Shown piece after piece: positions 33,801 through 44,584 of a stretch of 64,000 nt of DNA. The notes under the pieces were generated by a model. The model ran no database searches. It saw nothing but the letters and a program-made list of their open reading frames with translations, and was not told where the DNA came from. Origin of the DNA: Epithemia pelagica. Its lineage: Eukaryota > Bacillariophyta > Bacillariophyceae > Surirellales > Surirellaceae. Both the position numbers and the translations under genes were made by a program. Position 1 is the first letter of the stretch; the number at the start of each line of letters is the position of its first letter. Location of the stretch: contig OX337236.1 of NCBI GenBank assembly GCA_946965045.2, positions 3,224,001 through 3,288,000 on the forward strand, in the 5' to 3' direction.

Positions 33801-35528
33801 TTTCAAGACTCAGTATTACAGACGAACCAAAGAAGGGGAAGTCCCTCTTGTCATCACAGTCTGTCATTGATCCAGGGCCAAGTGAACACGAAGATGAAAA
33901 ACCAAAAACGGCCCCACCTGCGGCACCCGTTTCCAACAAGATACCAAAAATGGTCAAATCGCTGCAGTCTGGTTGCTTCATGGCGGGAGAGCATGTACCT
34001 GGTATCCTACGAGACTGCCTGAGTTTCATTCAAGGCAAAGGGAAAGGTAGTGATCCTAACATTGACAAGACAGAGCTCCAGTTGCAGCTTGGCCAATCCA
34101 ATTCAGCTGTCTTTTCAATAATCACCATGATGAATCGTTGTGAAGATGATGCTGTGGTACAAGAATTATGTTGCGCCATAATACAGGAGCTTTGTCGTGT
34201 TCATGATACGAATCGATCTCGTGTCACCACCGAGGGCGGTTTACAAGCTGTGTTGGTGGCATTGCTGAAACATGAACATTCCATGGAGGTTCAAATCAAT
34301 GGCTTGGCGGCAATGGCGACTCTGGCTCTCAATGAAGGGAACCGCGATTTGATTTCCGAAATGAGAGGATTGGATGTTTTGAAAACGTGCATGGAAGCCT
34401 ATGTCATGAATATTTCGGTTCAAACGGAAGCTTGTCGAATTATTACAGCCTTGACCACAGATCATGCCAAAAACTCCAAGGCCATGGGTGCCCTCCGTCT
34501 CGGCAAGGCCATTGTGGGTCTCATGTTTGCCCATCCTGAGGCGGGAGAATTACAGGAGCAGGCCTGTGTGGCTATTCGTGCCATGACAGCCAACGATGAC
34601 ATGAATCATGCATCTCTTTTATCTGCCGATGTTTTGGAAGCCGTCTTGACTGCCATGAAAACGTTTGACGAGAATTTGACTTTGCAGGCAGCGGCCTGTG
34701 GTGTCTTGTGGAACTTGACATCCTTTCATGGAACGGTAGAGGCCATTCAAGCGTACGACAGCAGTCGGGGGAGTAGCCGCAATGACAATTGCATTCGCAT
34801 CTTGTTGCTAACCTTGCGAGCGCATGACTTGGACCCGGCGGTGCAAGAAGCTGGGTGTGGAACTCTCAAGCTTGACCGAGCGACACGAAGCACAAAAGTT
34901 GCTGACGGGTCAGGCCGGTGTGTTGGTCGTTCCGACCATTCTCAATGCCATGCGGCAACATCAGTCGGTCAAGGGTGTGCAAACACAGGGTTGTGGGGCC
35001 TTGTGTAACTTGGCCATGGTGGAGGAACACAAGGGACCCATTCTCAATGCTGGAGGCATTAGCATGATTATCGGGGCCATGCGAGAATTGCAAGACAGTA
35101 TTGAAGTCCAAAAACAAGGATGCCGAGCTCTCCGTACCCTGACAGCCACGAATGCACCCACCACGGGCAGTAGTCACCATGGAAATAGCAATCATAGTAC
35201 AGGCACAAGTACTAATAGTACATTGGGCAGTGGTGGCGATTCGTCGTCGCAAGCCAAAATATCCATTGCGGCCGCCGGTGGGATTGTGGTATTACTCAAG
35301 GCCATGGAACGGTATGCCGACATTGTTGGTGTTCAAGTCTTGGCCTTGGGCGTACTGCAACAATTGTTGACGGTACCTCGCAATCGAGGCATTGTCTTGT
35401 CGAACGACGGTGTCCGTGTCTTGGAGCAGATTCGAGAATTGCATTGTCCCCGTCAAGTCCATGTCGACAAAGCGACGCGAGAAATTTTGCAATTGGTCCA
35501 AGGTGGTCCAGGAGAACCAGCTGAATAA

Positions 35529-36400
35529 GCATCCTCCTATCAATATCATCATAATCTTGATTGTAGTTGGGCAGGTTTGGGGTGGGAGTCGTGTGTGGGG
35601 AGGAGATTCGCTCCAGCAAGAGACAAAAGGGACTAGAAACGCAACGAAACGAAATCAATGGGGACAGAGAAGGGGGCGATATACTGGGCGGATAGAGAGA
35701 GGGGGGATCTACTATCCGATTTGAATTTCATGTAACTGTACCAGTATATAGTACTTTGGGTGTAGTAGAAACCAATGAGAGCCAACGTCCAATATCGTCT
35801 TGTGTCAAACGGCTTGACTGACTTTCTCCGTCACTCCCCTCCACTACCTATAGTGCTTTCCAATCAACTGTTTTTTGGTTTCTTTTGGAACGACAATCCT
35901 CCACCAGCATCGACCGACCAACGAGGGCACCCGTATCTTCAACCACAACAATCTCTCGTTGTTTTGTGGCACCGAGCATCAGTCTGGATGCCAAGTACAT
36001 TCTGATACCAACAAGGAGGAACTAAAAAAGACGAACAAACCACGACGAGAGTCACAACAGCAAGACCAACCAAACAACATTGTGTGGTCCGACATCAATG
36101 AGGCACGACACTGTCACAGACTGGTATTCTGGAGACGTATGGACTTTCCGGCACGAAAAAGCCGACGACGAGTGATTTCGACCAGGAACTATCGTAGACA
36201 GGTAGGGTCGTTTACTCCATTGCTTCCACCAACAAGTATAATTCTGCACTAGAAGAGCTTGTGGACATTGTTCTACTAGGTATTATTAATTTGGTACAGA
36301 ATGGATAGTGTGGTTTGTTTCGTTGGGGCAGGTTTTTCGGTAATCATGTTCAATTCGTAATCCATACTCCTCCAAACCTTGCACACTCTGTGCAAATTCA
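35529..36400. other. Spacer between the convergent giant gene and glycosyltransferase, unit A
   Basis: No gene supported. It is nearly identical to 48219-49082 in unit B. A 64-codon minus-strand frame at 36286-36477 could be an alternative end of the glycosyltransferase. Confidence 0.5.
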
Positions 36401-37447
36401 TCAAATATTTGGAAAATGGATTGTTTCAAAGATGTGTAGGCGCTTTTCCAAAAAGTATTGAAAGTCCTCTGCCTCAAACGATGAACTCAGGGGCGCAAAT
36501 TCTGTTGGCAATGTACACATGCGGCGACTCTGGTTCCGTTGCGTAAAGTAGGCGGCTAGAAAACCTTGTTGACCATGCCCCGATTCCATGGAATCTGGCT
36601 TACTGACATTGAAGCGGTGATCTTCCCGACGATGGACACTTAGTAGGACTTGGATGAAATCATCAAACAGTGCCTTGTTTGGTTCAATGACCATGGCACC
36701 ACTGTTCCATTCTATATTGTCTTTGGCCTGAATGGCACAGGGAGCTGGATACTCAAACCAATGCATGATATTTCTTCGAATGAGAACATCTTGATCGAGT
36801 GTGATGAGTTTGTCGTACTCGGTCAAATTGAACAGAAACAGCTTGTTAAACGTTCCGGCCCACAAGCCTTTGTTTACTTTTCCCAGCACATGGGTTTTGT
36901 CCACCACATGAATGTGCTCTGGTGGAAACCACTGCTGGAGGGCAGACCACAGCTTGGGATTCTCCTGGATAAACAAAGGATGCGTGACGGTCACAAGTGG
37001 AATGTTCATGCCAAACTTCTTCATTTGATTGCGAATGGAATAGATGCCGTACATGTTTTCTTCTTCATCGACAAAGGTTGCCACAGCATATCGTGGCACT
37101 TTGGCAACCTGATGGGTGGACGACAGGGCCTGTTGTTGGGGAATCAGGACGTGTGTCGTACTACAAGCCATGAACACTGCATTGAGCAGGGTAATGCCCA
37201 GAACTACCACTTGCACAGCTTGTCTCCAATGATTCATCATCCTGTCGCTCGCTTCGGAACAATCCAGATCACCAGGAATATCGAGTGCCAAACAAGAGAG
37301 TATTATAGGGATTCTTCTAATGTAGAATGGCGGTGGATACCAAATCGAATCTGCCGACGACGAGGGGGGATTCTTATTTTGTGAGAGCGGTACAAATCCC
37401 AATGAAGTATAAGTTTGCGGATGATGATGGCGTGCGCTATAAGTCAT
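36401..37447 (-). CDS. GT8-type (glycogenin-like) glycosyltransferase, unit A
   Basis: An ATG at 37447 gives 348 aa; a second candidate start is M70 (37240), directly before the hydrophobic segment VVVLGITLLNAVFMA, which would make a classic type II Golgi anchor. The catalytic domain follows: RYAVATFVDEEENMYGIYSIRNQ (family 8 opening), GTFNKLFLFNLTEYDKLITLDQDVLIRRN with the DQD metal- and nucleotide-sugar-binding motif, EWNSGAMVIEPN, and SGHGQQGFLAAYF. These are features of GT8 enzymes that move glucose, galactose or glucuronic acid from UDP-sugar to protein or lipid. The acceptor is unknown. The C-terminal end is uncertain because another frame also looks coding over the last 60 codons. It is convergent with the giant gene. 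Confidence 0.8.
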   Translation of the reverse strand: MTYSARHHHPQTYTSLGFVPLSQNKNPPSSSADSIWYPPPFYIRRIPIILSCLALDIPGDLDCSEASDRMMNHWRQAVQVVVLGITLLNAVFMACSTTHVLIPQQQALSSTHQVAKVPRYAVATFVDEEENMYGIYSIRNQMKKFGMNIPLVTVTHPLFIQENPKLWSALQQWFPPEHIHVVDKTHVLGKVNKGLWAGTFNKLFLFNLTEYDKLITLDQDVLIRRNIMHWFEYPAPCAIQAKDNIEWNSGAMVIEPNKALFDDFIQVLLSVHRREDHRFNVSKPDSMESGHGQQGFLAAYFTQRNQSRRMCTLPTEFAPLSSSFEAEDFQYFLEKRLHIFETIHFPNI

Positions 37448-37901
37448 GCAGGCCGAGACAACTTTCCTAAGTAATTATCGCATTCATCAGGCATACTCGC
37501 CAATTCCTTGGAGGACAATAGCAACAGCTTCCGGGAAACGATAACGTGAAACATGATGTGAAAAGCAATACAGAATGTAACGGTGGGCCGGACCCGCGTC
37601 CCCGCGGCCGTTACTCTCGGCTCTTTGGTGACGGGGGCCACACGCACACACAGTACAGTCAGTTAGAGGGACCACTCGAGGAGCGTGACACGCGCCCTCA
37701 CAGATGTTCCCACAGTTTTCGCGGTTGTTGGGGAACCTTTTGTACCGAAACGATTCCACACGACTCGTGACGGTGCGCTCCCCTCACAGTCAGTCCATGT
37801 GTCCGTTGTGTCGACATTCGGTCGCCGATTGATTCACCCAAATTTGCGGTCGCGTGAAACATGTCAGTCGCTCACAAAAAGGTGACGTTCTCCGTTCTCC
37901 A

Positions 37902-37934
<33 letters not shown>

Positions 37935-38867
37935 GCTCATCTGTTCTGGGACGGACAGACGTGTCCTGCTTTTGGGTCGCTTCTCTCTCCAACTCCCTTT
38001 GGTCTTTTTCTGTGGTTTGGCGTTTGGCAAGAAGAGACAACCCCAGTACTACAAACTACAACCACGTATATTGGATCTTGGGGCAATGCTGCCATACCAC
38101 ACCAAGTTGGTTGTTTCCTGGTGTGTGTTTAATACCATCTTATGTCAACCGGCATGACTTACTTTCTCCACTACCTAGAATCGTCTTTCCACCTATCTAT
38201 ATATAGTAGAAGAAAGAAGAAAGCAATTCTGGAACCCACAAACTGTGCCACGACGAAGAGAGATCAAACACACACATGTGTGTGCGTGTTGCCCGTGTCA
38301 TGTGTATTTTGCCTCTAAAAACAAGAGTCTTGCCTTTTGGGGGTCTGAATGATGATAATAATGATACTACGTATGACGATGATGAGCTGTTGGTTGGTTC
38401 CATAACAAAGTCCTCGATAGTGCGACTCTTTCTATATGACGCTGCTAAAGAGCGACTTAAACGCGGCAAGGATCCAAAGCTAGCTAGAGGGAAGGAGAGG
38501 TAGACATGGTAGAGCCCCTACTGGAAACTGAAACGCGAGCTTTCTGGTTGGGCCTCCTTTCAAGGGACATCGCGATGGTCCCACAAAACGCAGTGTTGGG
38601 AGGGTGAGTGTTTGCCTCCTTTGTGGAACATCCAAGACAGTGTGTGAGACGGTGTGATCCCATTGAACGAGAGAGAGAGATAGAGAGAGAGGAAACAGTT
38701 CTCTCTAGAGATTGCTCGATTCCAAGCGCGCTTTTGTCGTCGTCGTGCTTGTGTTGTGGGTCCGTGTTTGTTGGTGTTGAAAGAGAAACCATCTCCAGTC
38801 TCAATCTCGCTCTAATATTGGCGCATCAAATTACGATCCAACCACAACAACAAGAGGAAGAAGAACC
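37448..38867. other. Divergent intergenic region, unit A
   Basis: This lies between the divergent glycosyltransferase and Ser/Arg-rich genes, so it holds both promoters. It includes a TCTG microsatellite (37903-37934). No supported gene. In unit B the same region is split by the Copia element at the position corresponding to about 37537. Confidence 0.6.
37903..37934. repeat. TCTG microsatellite, 8 units
   Basis: Tetranucleotide run repeated in unit B near 58910-58941. Confidence 0.9.
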
Positions 38868-39595
38868 ATGACGGCGGCTCGGAGAAATCACCAGACGCTG
38901 GAGGACGACGATTCGTCTCGTCAGGAAGAGGAGGCAGAGTCTTCGGAGGAGGAAGCACCGGCCGACCATTCCTCCTCCTCCGAAGACGAAGAAGAGGAGG
39001 AGGATGAAACGACACACCATGTCATGGCCATGGTGACCCGTGCGGCCACAACACTGGGATCGTCCACCGATGTCAATACGGACAGTGAAACGGACCACGA
39101 CGACGAACCCACCAACGACCATTGCAATGACAACCATAACAACACGAAACACGAGGCCACGACCAAAACCACGAGTGTGGCGGATATTCGGCAGGAAATG
39201 AAGCAACGGCACAAGGAACGACTGCGACAATTGCAACAGGAACGAGACCAAAAAGAACAACAACCACAAGAACAAGAACAACCACGAGCCGTCTTGTCGC
39301 GCAATCGATCCAATCGAGCCTTGCAAGTGCCTCGTCGATTGTCGGCCGGGGGAGGGAATTATACCATGGCATATACTGGATCGTCGTCTTCCACTGGACC
39401 CAAATCCCACAAAGATCAACAGCAACGACGACGAGCCTCCATGGAATCGTCTTCTACCGCACGGCCTCGACGACGTCTCTCCATGGAACAACAACACAAC
39501 AACAAGCAGCAATCTCGACGGGACAGTGCCAGTGGAGGTACCCGTACGCGACCTGGTTTGATGCAACGAGGATCGTCCCGGCGACTTGTCGTCGT

Positions 39596-39998
39596 CGCAG
39601 CACTTGGGGACAATGACTGGGTTGCCGTTTTCGCTCGTTCTGTTGTTACCGCTGTCCGTATTCTTGAATCTAATGTACGTGCGCACAACCGCAAACGATC
39701 CGTTGTCATGGCAATGCGCTTGCATTACTTCACTTGAGGTTACGGCGGCAGCGGCGGCGCCTTCACCAGGCAACACTAAATCATCCATCATGATGCAATG
39801 CTCCGACCCAAATTGATTTATTGTGAATACGGCAAATATATGTAGTGGTGGACCATTCGACGAGGCTTCGTTAGCGAACCATGTCGTGTTTTGGACCGTA
39901 AATCTGACTTGCGACTCGGCTTGTCGAACGATTGTGATTGGTGGTGCTTCCGCTCCAAGGCCTTCAACGCGTCTACTGAGAAACAAAACTGGATCAAC
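39596..39998 (-). pseudogene. Exon fragment of an unknown secreted-type protein
   Basis: A minus-strand open stretch preceded by an acceptor-like sequence (TTTTGTTTCTCAG) encodes ESQVRFTVQNTTWFANEASS, then PLHIFAVFTINQFGSEHC, DDLVLPGEG, and FAVVRTYIRFKN. It has Cys, Asn-glycosylation sites and beta-type patterning, like an extracellular domain. It ends abruptly at the left edge of the insertion, so the donor gene was cut when the segment was inserted. Confidence 0.5.
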
Positions 39999-40120
39999 AT
40001 AAATGTTCCTATATATATTTGACTACCAAGGAAACAAACCAAGACGCGGATAAACCCACATCTTCACGTGTTTTTTCATTCAGAATCCTCTTCATCCAAT
40101 TATTCCAATAAAGTTGCTAC

Positions 40121-40696
40121 CTACTGTGTAAAAATCATTGCGGGAAGGGCCATGAAGGCTATCATCAAATAGCTAGAGCGGTCTCTTCCTGGTGCTGCAG
40201 ACTCTGTCGGCGGCTCTGATCCTGTCACATTTGTAATTAAGCTGAGAGTCCATTCTTCCTCCTCATTTTTTTTGAAAATGTAAACTCCTTCGTCTACGTA
40301 TCGAGGCACACCAATTGCAGACCGGAGGGAAAAGGTGGTAAGCGCTGGGTGTCCAGGAGGATTCCATTGGACATCGAACAATCTATCAAATGGAATTTCG
40401 GCAAAAACTCCATCACTTCCATTAGCACCAAAGTTTGATACCAGCCATTCCTCTGCTAGGCTGACGTTGTTACCTGCAATCGCGTCTGTGTCGTATGTTC
40501 CAGCTTCGTTCCCAGCGGGAATACTCGGTGCTTTGATCAGAGTTCCATACCCGGAATTTCCCTCGAACAGTAGCACATCTTCAGAAATGACCTTGAAATT
40601 AACAAGTTCAAAAAGTGGTAAGGTTTCCTCGGCAGTAATGGCAATCCAATCAATGGCGAGAAGGATTACCAGGCGGGGCAAGGAAGAAAGGCGCAT
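40121..40696 (-). CDS. Small secreted protein, probably GPI-anchored
   Basis: 191 aa from an ATG at 40696. Residues 1-22 are a signal peptide (MRLSSLPRLVILLAIDWIAITA). The mature part contains four N-glycosylation-type sites and no Cys. The last 18 residues are hydrophobic (YLMIAFMALPAMIF), preceded by a small-residue, polar stretch (ESAAPGRDRSS), as in GPI-attachment signals. I recognise no family. It lies inside the 4.8 kb insertion. The 3' LTR of the gypsy element ends 69 bp upstream of the start codon and points toward it, so the LTR may have replaced its promoter. Confidence 0.6.
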   Translation of the reverse strand: MRLSSLPRLVILLAIDWIAITAEETLPLFELVNFKVISEDVLLFEGNSGYGTLIKAPSIPAGNEAGTYDTDAIAGNNVSLAEEWLVSNFGANGSDGVFAEIPFDRLFDVQWNPPGHPALTTFSLRSAIGVPRYVDEGVYIFKKNEEEEWTLSLITNVTGSEPPTESAAPGRDRSSYLMIAFMALPAMIFTQ

Positions 40697-40760
40697 TTTG
40701 TGTTTTTGTTGGTGAAGCTGCTGTTATTTTTATGTCGTCTCAAACAATGCGTGTACTGTG

Positions 40761-40765
40761 AGGAT
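40761..40765. repeat. Target duplication AGGAT of the gypsy element (second copy at 44020-44024)
   Basis: AGGAT occurs directly outside both LTRs. Confidence 0.9.
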
Positions 40766-40981
40766 TGCCATACCCATGTAAAATAGCACGGTATAAAAAT
40801 TGTGATCTTTAGGAATTACGAGGAATTAGGGGGAATGAGGAATCCACAGTGCCACGTGCGACGAGAAATGACTGGAGGAGGAACAGCCAGATGGCGGAAG
40901 ATTCATGTCGCAGTGTCAAGAACGCGAACCGGGAATGGAACGTGGTGACACGTATGACGGGATCCATATAGGGGTACCGCA
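40766..40981 (-). repeat. Gypsy 3' LTR (216 bp)
   Basis: Begins TGCCATACCC and ends TACCGCA on the plus strand. It is 3' relative to the minus-strand element genes. Confidence 0.9.
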
Positions 40982-41061
40982 CTCTACCTCTCCCTGGTCG
41001 GACCTAGGGAGTTCGAGCGGGACAAGAATGGGAAAGCTTGGAGACCAGCATTAAAACCCAT

Positions 41062-42690
41062 TTATTCACGAAATGGAACAAGACGACGAATGTTGATTCG
41101 TTCAGTGACGTGGGGACCACGTTGGATAGTCACAGTGCCATTGGAATGGACCTGTGTAATCCGAAAGGGATTGGGGCTTGTGCGAAGCTCAAGCTTGTCC
41201 GGATTCGTGGCGCGGAGCAACACACGATCGTTGACAGCGTAATCATGAAAGACACGAGAACGATTTGCGAGACGAGCGCGTTCATCGACAATTTGTTGTC
41301 GTTTCAGACGGACTGTTTCCATGTCCGCGATAATCGGGATGTCGAACAGCATGTCGCGATGGAACGCAAGGCTGCCGGGAGAATATTTCAAGGCGCCATG
41401 AATGGCAGTGCGAGTGGAATACGCAGCAGTCTGCAGAGCAGTATCCACGGCAAGCGCAGCATTTTGTGCATCTTGTGGTGGTTCATAGTTGGTGATCACA
41501 CGAAGAGTGTTGCCAACAGTCAAATGTAGTCGCTCGCAAAGAGCATTTGATTGAGGATTCTTGACCGTCAACGGCACTGGCTTAATGCCATGGTTTCGAA
41601 GCACTTGCGTGAACGCATGTCCAATAAATTCACCGCCTTGATCAAAAAGGCAACGAACGGGACGTGGATAGCGTGAGAGCCACGCGTTTTCCAATTGCAG
41701 ACCCACGTGACGTGCCGTCTTATCATGGATGCGAATGAGTTCGCAGAAGTTAGTGACATTATCGATAATAGTCAAGGCTTGAAATGTTAATTTCTGCCCA
41801 TGAACGGTAACGTTCCATGGTCCAATGAGGTCGACAGAGATGTCAGCCCATGGATTGCCTCGGACCTCGCGAGGAGGGAGTTCACCGTAATGGCGATGTA
41901 TGACTTTAGAGCGTTGGCATGTAGCACAACTAGCCACGGCTTGTTCACAATACAAACCCAAATTAGGATGACTCATGTGCATAGAGATCGTCTCACGAAG
42001 ACGTGTAGACCCCAAGTGATTGAGGGACAGGTGATATCAATTAACGGTATGTGCCAAGAGGCTGTCTGGGATACGAATACGCCATACGGCATTAGGATTC
42101 TGACGATAACAAATCAAGTTGTATTGTGGGTTTTCCGTAGGGAAGGGTTGGAGATGGAATCTCTGTGGTTGTTCGGTCAACTTGGCCACAAGAGCGGCAT
42201 CGTTCTGTTGGTGTTGATGGATCGTCGCATAATCGACGGGCAATGGTTGATTTGCGTTGATGGGAGGATGATTGAGGTAGACATCGATCAAATCCTCATC
42301 CATGAAGATGGGAGATTCGAAAGCGTCAGGATCACGCGAGTGATGAGAGCGGGGGTCATCATTAGGGCCATGAGGCACTTGCAACACTGAGTGTTGTCCG
42401 CTATGATCATAGAGCGATCGTGGATGCGGCGAGGCATCCGTAGAGGAGGTCGACGACGGAGAGACACTCTTCTCCTCCTCTTCAGAGAGAGGGAGACGCG
42501 ACAAGGCGTCGGCGATGACATTGTCCTGGCCAGGGACATAGTGAAAAATAGGGTTATACTCCTCGAGGAACAACCGCCAACGGAGGACCCGTTGCGAGTT
42601 GATAGTAGCGTAAGTAAGATTTTTATGGTCCGTATGGACGTGCAGTTCGGCACAGCCGAGAAGCATGGAGCGGAACTCGTACGGGCAAGA
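41062..42690 (-). pseudogene. Gypsy pol remnant: RNase H end and integrase
   Basis: From about 42690 downward: EFRSMLLGCAELHVHTDHKNLTY and HYVPGQDNVIADALSRL, the end of gypsy RNase H. A linker leads to a TAA at 42037-42039 that interrupts the same frame. Then integrase: HPNLGLYCEQAVASCATCQ (zinc-binding end), ISVDLIGPW (first Asp), CLFDQGGEF (second Asp) and NALCERLH (Glu). The domain order RNase H then integrase is gypsy-type. The reverse transcriptase motif is absent, and the stop codon is a second disabling lesion. Confidence 0.88.
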
Positions 42691-43675
42691 AAGGCGTTGA
42701 AACGCTCTTGGTTAAAATTGGAGGACTGCAGGTTGTAGATGCAGTTGGCCCAAGTATGATTGGAATCGCATCCTTGTAAGGACAGGCATCGCCGTCATTG
42801 ACGGGACGATCACCGGACGCTTGGCGTCCACCATTGGACTGGCGATTGCCGCCGCGGAGACCGCCACGGCCACCATTAGAGGAGCGAAAACGCTTCGTGG
42901 AACCGCGAGAAGTGGAATCATCGCGAGGATTGCGGGACTTGGCCTGGGACTGTGCATTGGCAGCCATCTTTTCTTGGGAGACCTTTTGATAGCCACGCAT
43001 CGCATGAAGAAGGTCGGTGATGTTGAAATGATTCACCAAGTCTGCAACCAAGGGATTGGCCGTCTTGAACTCGTTGCGCCAAGCAACAGGGGAGCCGAGA
43101 TAGAAGGCTTGCTTCAACTCATCGTCAGTAAGGGCTTGGACAGCGTTGTCGTTAGACAAGTAACGGAGACCGTTGGAAATCTTCTGGAGGGTGTGATAAT
43201 GGATATCCACGTTCATATCAGGTGGCTTGCGAGGACCGCTAAGAAGGTGTGCCCGAAAGGCATTGACTTCGGAAACCGTCAACTTGGGTTCGAAGATCAT
43301 AGCAATCAACCGTTTGAAACACGCCTCATCGAGGTCGGCGCCATCAGGCAAGGCCTGGAATGCATCATGGAACTTGTCCGCTACGAGACTTGTGGTAACA
43401 CGGGGAAAGTAGGTGCAGCAGGCAGCAAAGGGCTCTGGGTGACCGGAGATCTTGACCTTGTCAACAAAATGGAGGACCCACAGGAAGAGATTCGAGGGCT
43501 CTTCATCCACGCCATCTCGGAATGGCAAGAGACGGACGTAGTACTTGTCATCGTCGTCGTCTTTCAACTTGAGGGTAGAAAGAGCAGAGGAAGAATCTGA
43601 AGCCGAGGCTTGATCGAAGCGCTTTTGGAAGCGTTGAACATCCGCAAGGGAGACGAGGGAAGATCCTGTGCTCAT
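42623..43675 (-). pseudogene. Gypsy Gag, frameshifted near its C-terminus
   Basis: An ATG at 43675 opens about 300 codons of Gag: a helical capsid-like part (FRAHLLSGPRKPPDMNVDIHY, LRYLSNDNAVQALTDDELKQAF) and a basic Gly/Arg/Ser-rich stretch (GGRGGLRGGNRQSNGGRQ). After ACPYKD near 42775 a one-base shift restores SNHTWANCIYNLQSS, a C-H-C spacing like a nucleocapsid zinc knuckle. The printed frame after that point is spurious and ends at 42623. Confidence 0.8.
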
Positions 43676-43803
43676 GATGAGACTGCAAAAGAAAGAAAAG
43701 GAAAGGAATCAAAGGATGATAAGATCAACGAGGATCGGCCAAAGAACGGCAGGTGGTTATGGTGAAAGAGTGTTGGGGGAAGTTTTCGAGCTTCTGATCA
43801 GAG

Positions 43804-44019
43804 TGCCATACCCATGTAAAATAGCACGGTATAAAAATTGTGATCTTTAGGAATTACGAGGAATTAGGGGGAATGAGGAATCCACAGTGCCACGTGCGAC
43901 GAGAAATGACTGGAGGAGGAACAGCCAGATGGCGGAAGATTCATGTCGCAGTGTCAAGAACGCGAACCGGGAATGGAACGTGGTGACACGTATGGCGGGA
44001 TCCATATATGGGTACCGCA
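43804..44019 (-). repeat. Gypsy 5' LTR (216 bp)
   Basis: Matches 40766-40981 with two differences near its end (ATGGCGG for ATGACGG; ATATATGGG for ATATAGGGG). Confidence 0.9.
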
Positions 44020-44024
44020 AGGAT

Positions 44025-44430
44025 ATCTCGACAAAATAATCCTCCTCCGGAACGCCACAGATTTCCGGCGAAACTTAAAAAACTACCTGGTAATGCGACT
44101 TTTTGTCCGATGGTCCCGTTGCCGGCCACTTATCTAGCGGTTTGTTCGCCATAGACCCAAAAGGTTAAGAATTAAGAAAAGGTTAGCAGCATTGTGCTTC
44201 TCATTTCTGCCACTTAACTTCGAGTAAGTTTCACATCATCGGTGCCCGAAAAATGAGAAGACCCGGGGTCTTTCCGAAGCAGCTGCCTTCGTCGAGAAGA
44301 CAGCTGCTCGGAACATAGCCGTGTCATAAAACAAGTAGTCCTCAGTAGTCTGTCTGCTCTTCTGCCAATGCATTTGAAAATAATTTTTCTACACACAATG
44401 TCAGGATTTTTTCAGCTGTTTGGTGCATGT
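44025..44430. other. Right part of the 4.8 kb insertion, with a long hairpin
   Basis: No gene. At 44272-44313 two arms of about 18 bases pair almost perfectly around the loop GTCGA (44291-44295), with one bulged A and one mismatch. Confidence 0.6.
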
Positions 44431-44584
44431 ACTGAATACGGACCAGAATCGTCCACAACAACGACGCAATTCGGCCAGTGGACCCACCACCAAAGGAATG
44501 GTCCCAACCACCACCTCTACGACGACTCCCAGCAGTCCTCGACGATCCTCCTTGACGCATGCGCGAACCAAGTTGCAATGGTAA

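Larger units (their letters stand above)
40766..44019 (-). mobile_element. Ty3/gypsy LTR retrotransposon with internal deletion, 3,254 bp
   Basis: Two 216 bp LTRs (40766-40981 and 43804-44019) start TG and end CA, and differ by two bases as read. The 5 bp duplication AGGAT flanks them. A purine-rich tract (40982-40996 on the minus strand) directly precedes the 3' LTR. Gag is followed almost at once by the end of RNase H and then integrase; protease and reverse transcriptase are missing. It cannot move by itself, yet the near-identical LTRs say insertion was recent, so the deleted form was probably moved by an intact relative. Confidence 0.9.
39593..44430. mobile_element. 4.8 kb insertion of foreign or host DNA into the Ser/Arg-rich gene
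   Basis: Comparison with unit B defines the ends: unit B reads straight from CTTGTCGT to ACTGAATACGG, whereas unit A has about 4,838 extra bases between them. Only the dinucleotide GT is shared at the two junctions, so there is no clear target duplication, and I see no terminal inverted repeats. The insert carries a truncated gene fragment (39596-39998), a complete secreted-protein gene (40121-40696), a nested gypsy element (40766-44019), and a hairpin near the right end. The mechanism is unknown: an end-joined genomic fragment or a large non-autonomous element. Confidence 0.75.
38868..44584 (+). pseudogene. Ser/Arg-rich coiled-coil protein gene, unit A, split by a 4.8 kb insertion
   Basis: The 5' part (38868-39592) encodes about 241 residues nearly identical to the intact gene at 59855-60739: an acidic N-terminus (SSEEEAPADHSSSSEDEEEE), a coiled coil (IRQEMKQRHKERLRQLQQER), and basic RRxS modules. 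After ...SSRRLVV the reading frame leaves homology at 39593 and stops at 39737 inside the insertion. The last 50 or so codons lie at 44431-44584, after the insertion, ending at the TAA that corresponds to the stop of the unit B copy. The broken gene would make a 289 aa protein with a wrong C-terminus. Confidence 0.85.

Noticed and set aside
36286-36477. Separate small gene at the end of the glycosyltransferase
   Set aside because: More likely an alternative C-terminal frame of the same gene; it is present in both units but lacks its own context.
39593-44430. Helitron as the cause of the 4.8 kb insertion
   Set aside because: It carries gene fragments and has a hairpin, but the hairpin is about 115 bp from the edge, the end is not CTRR, and the insertion site is not between A and T.
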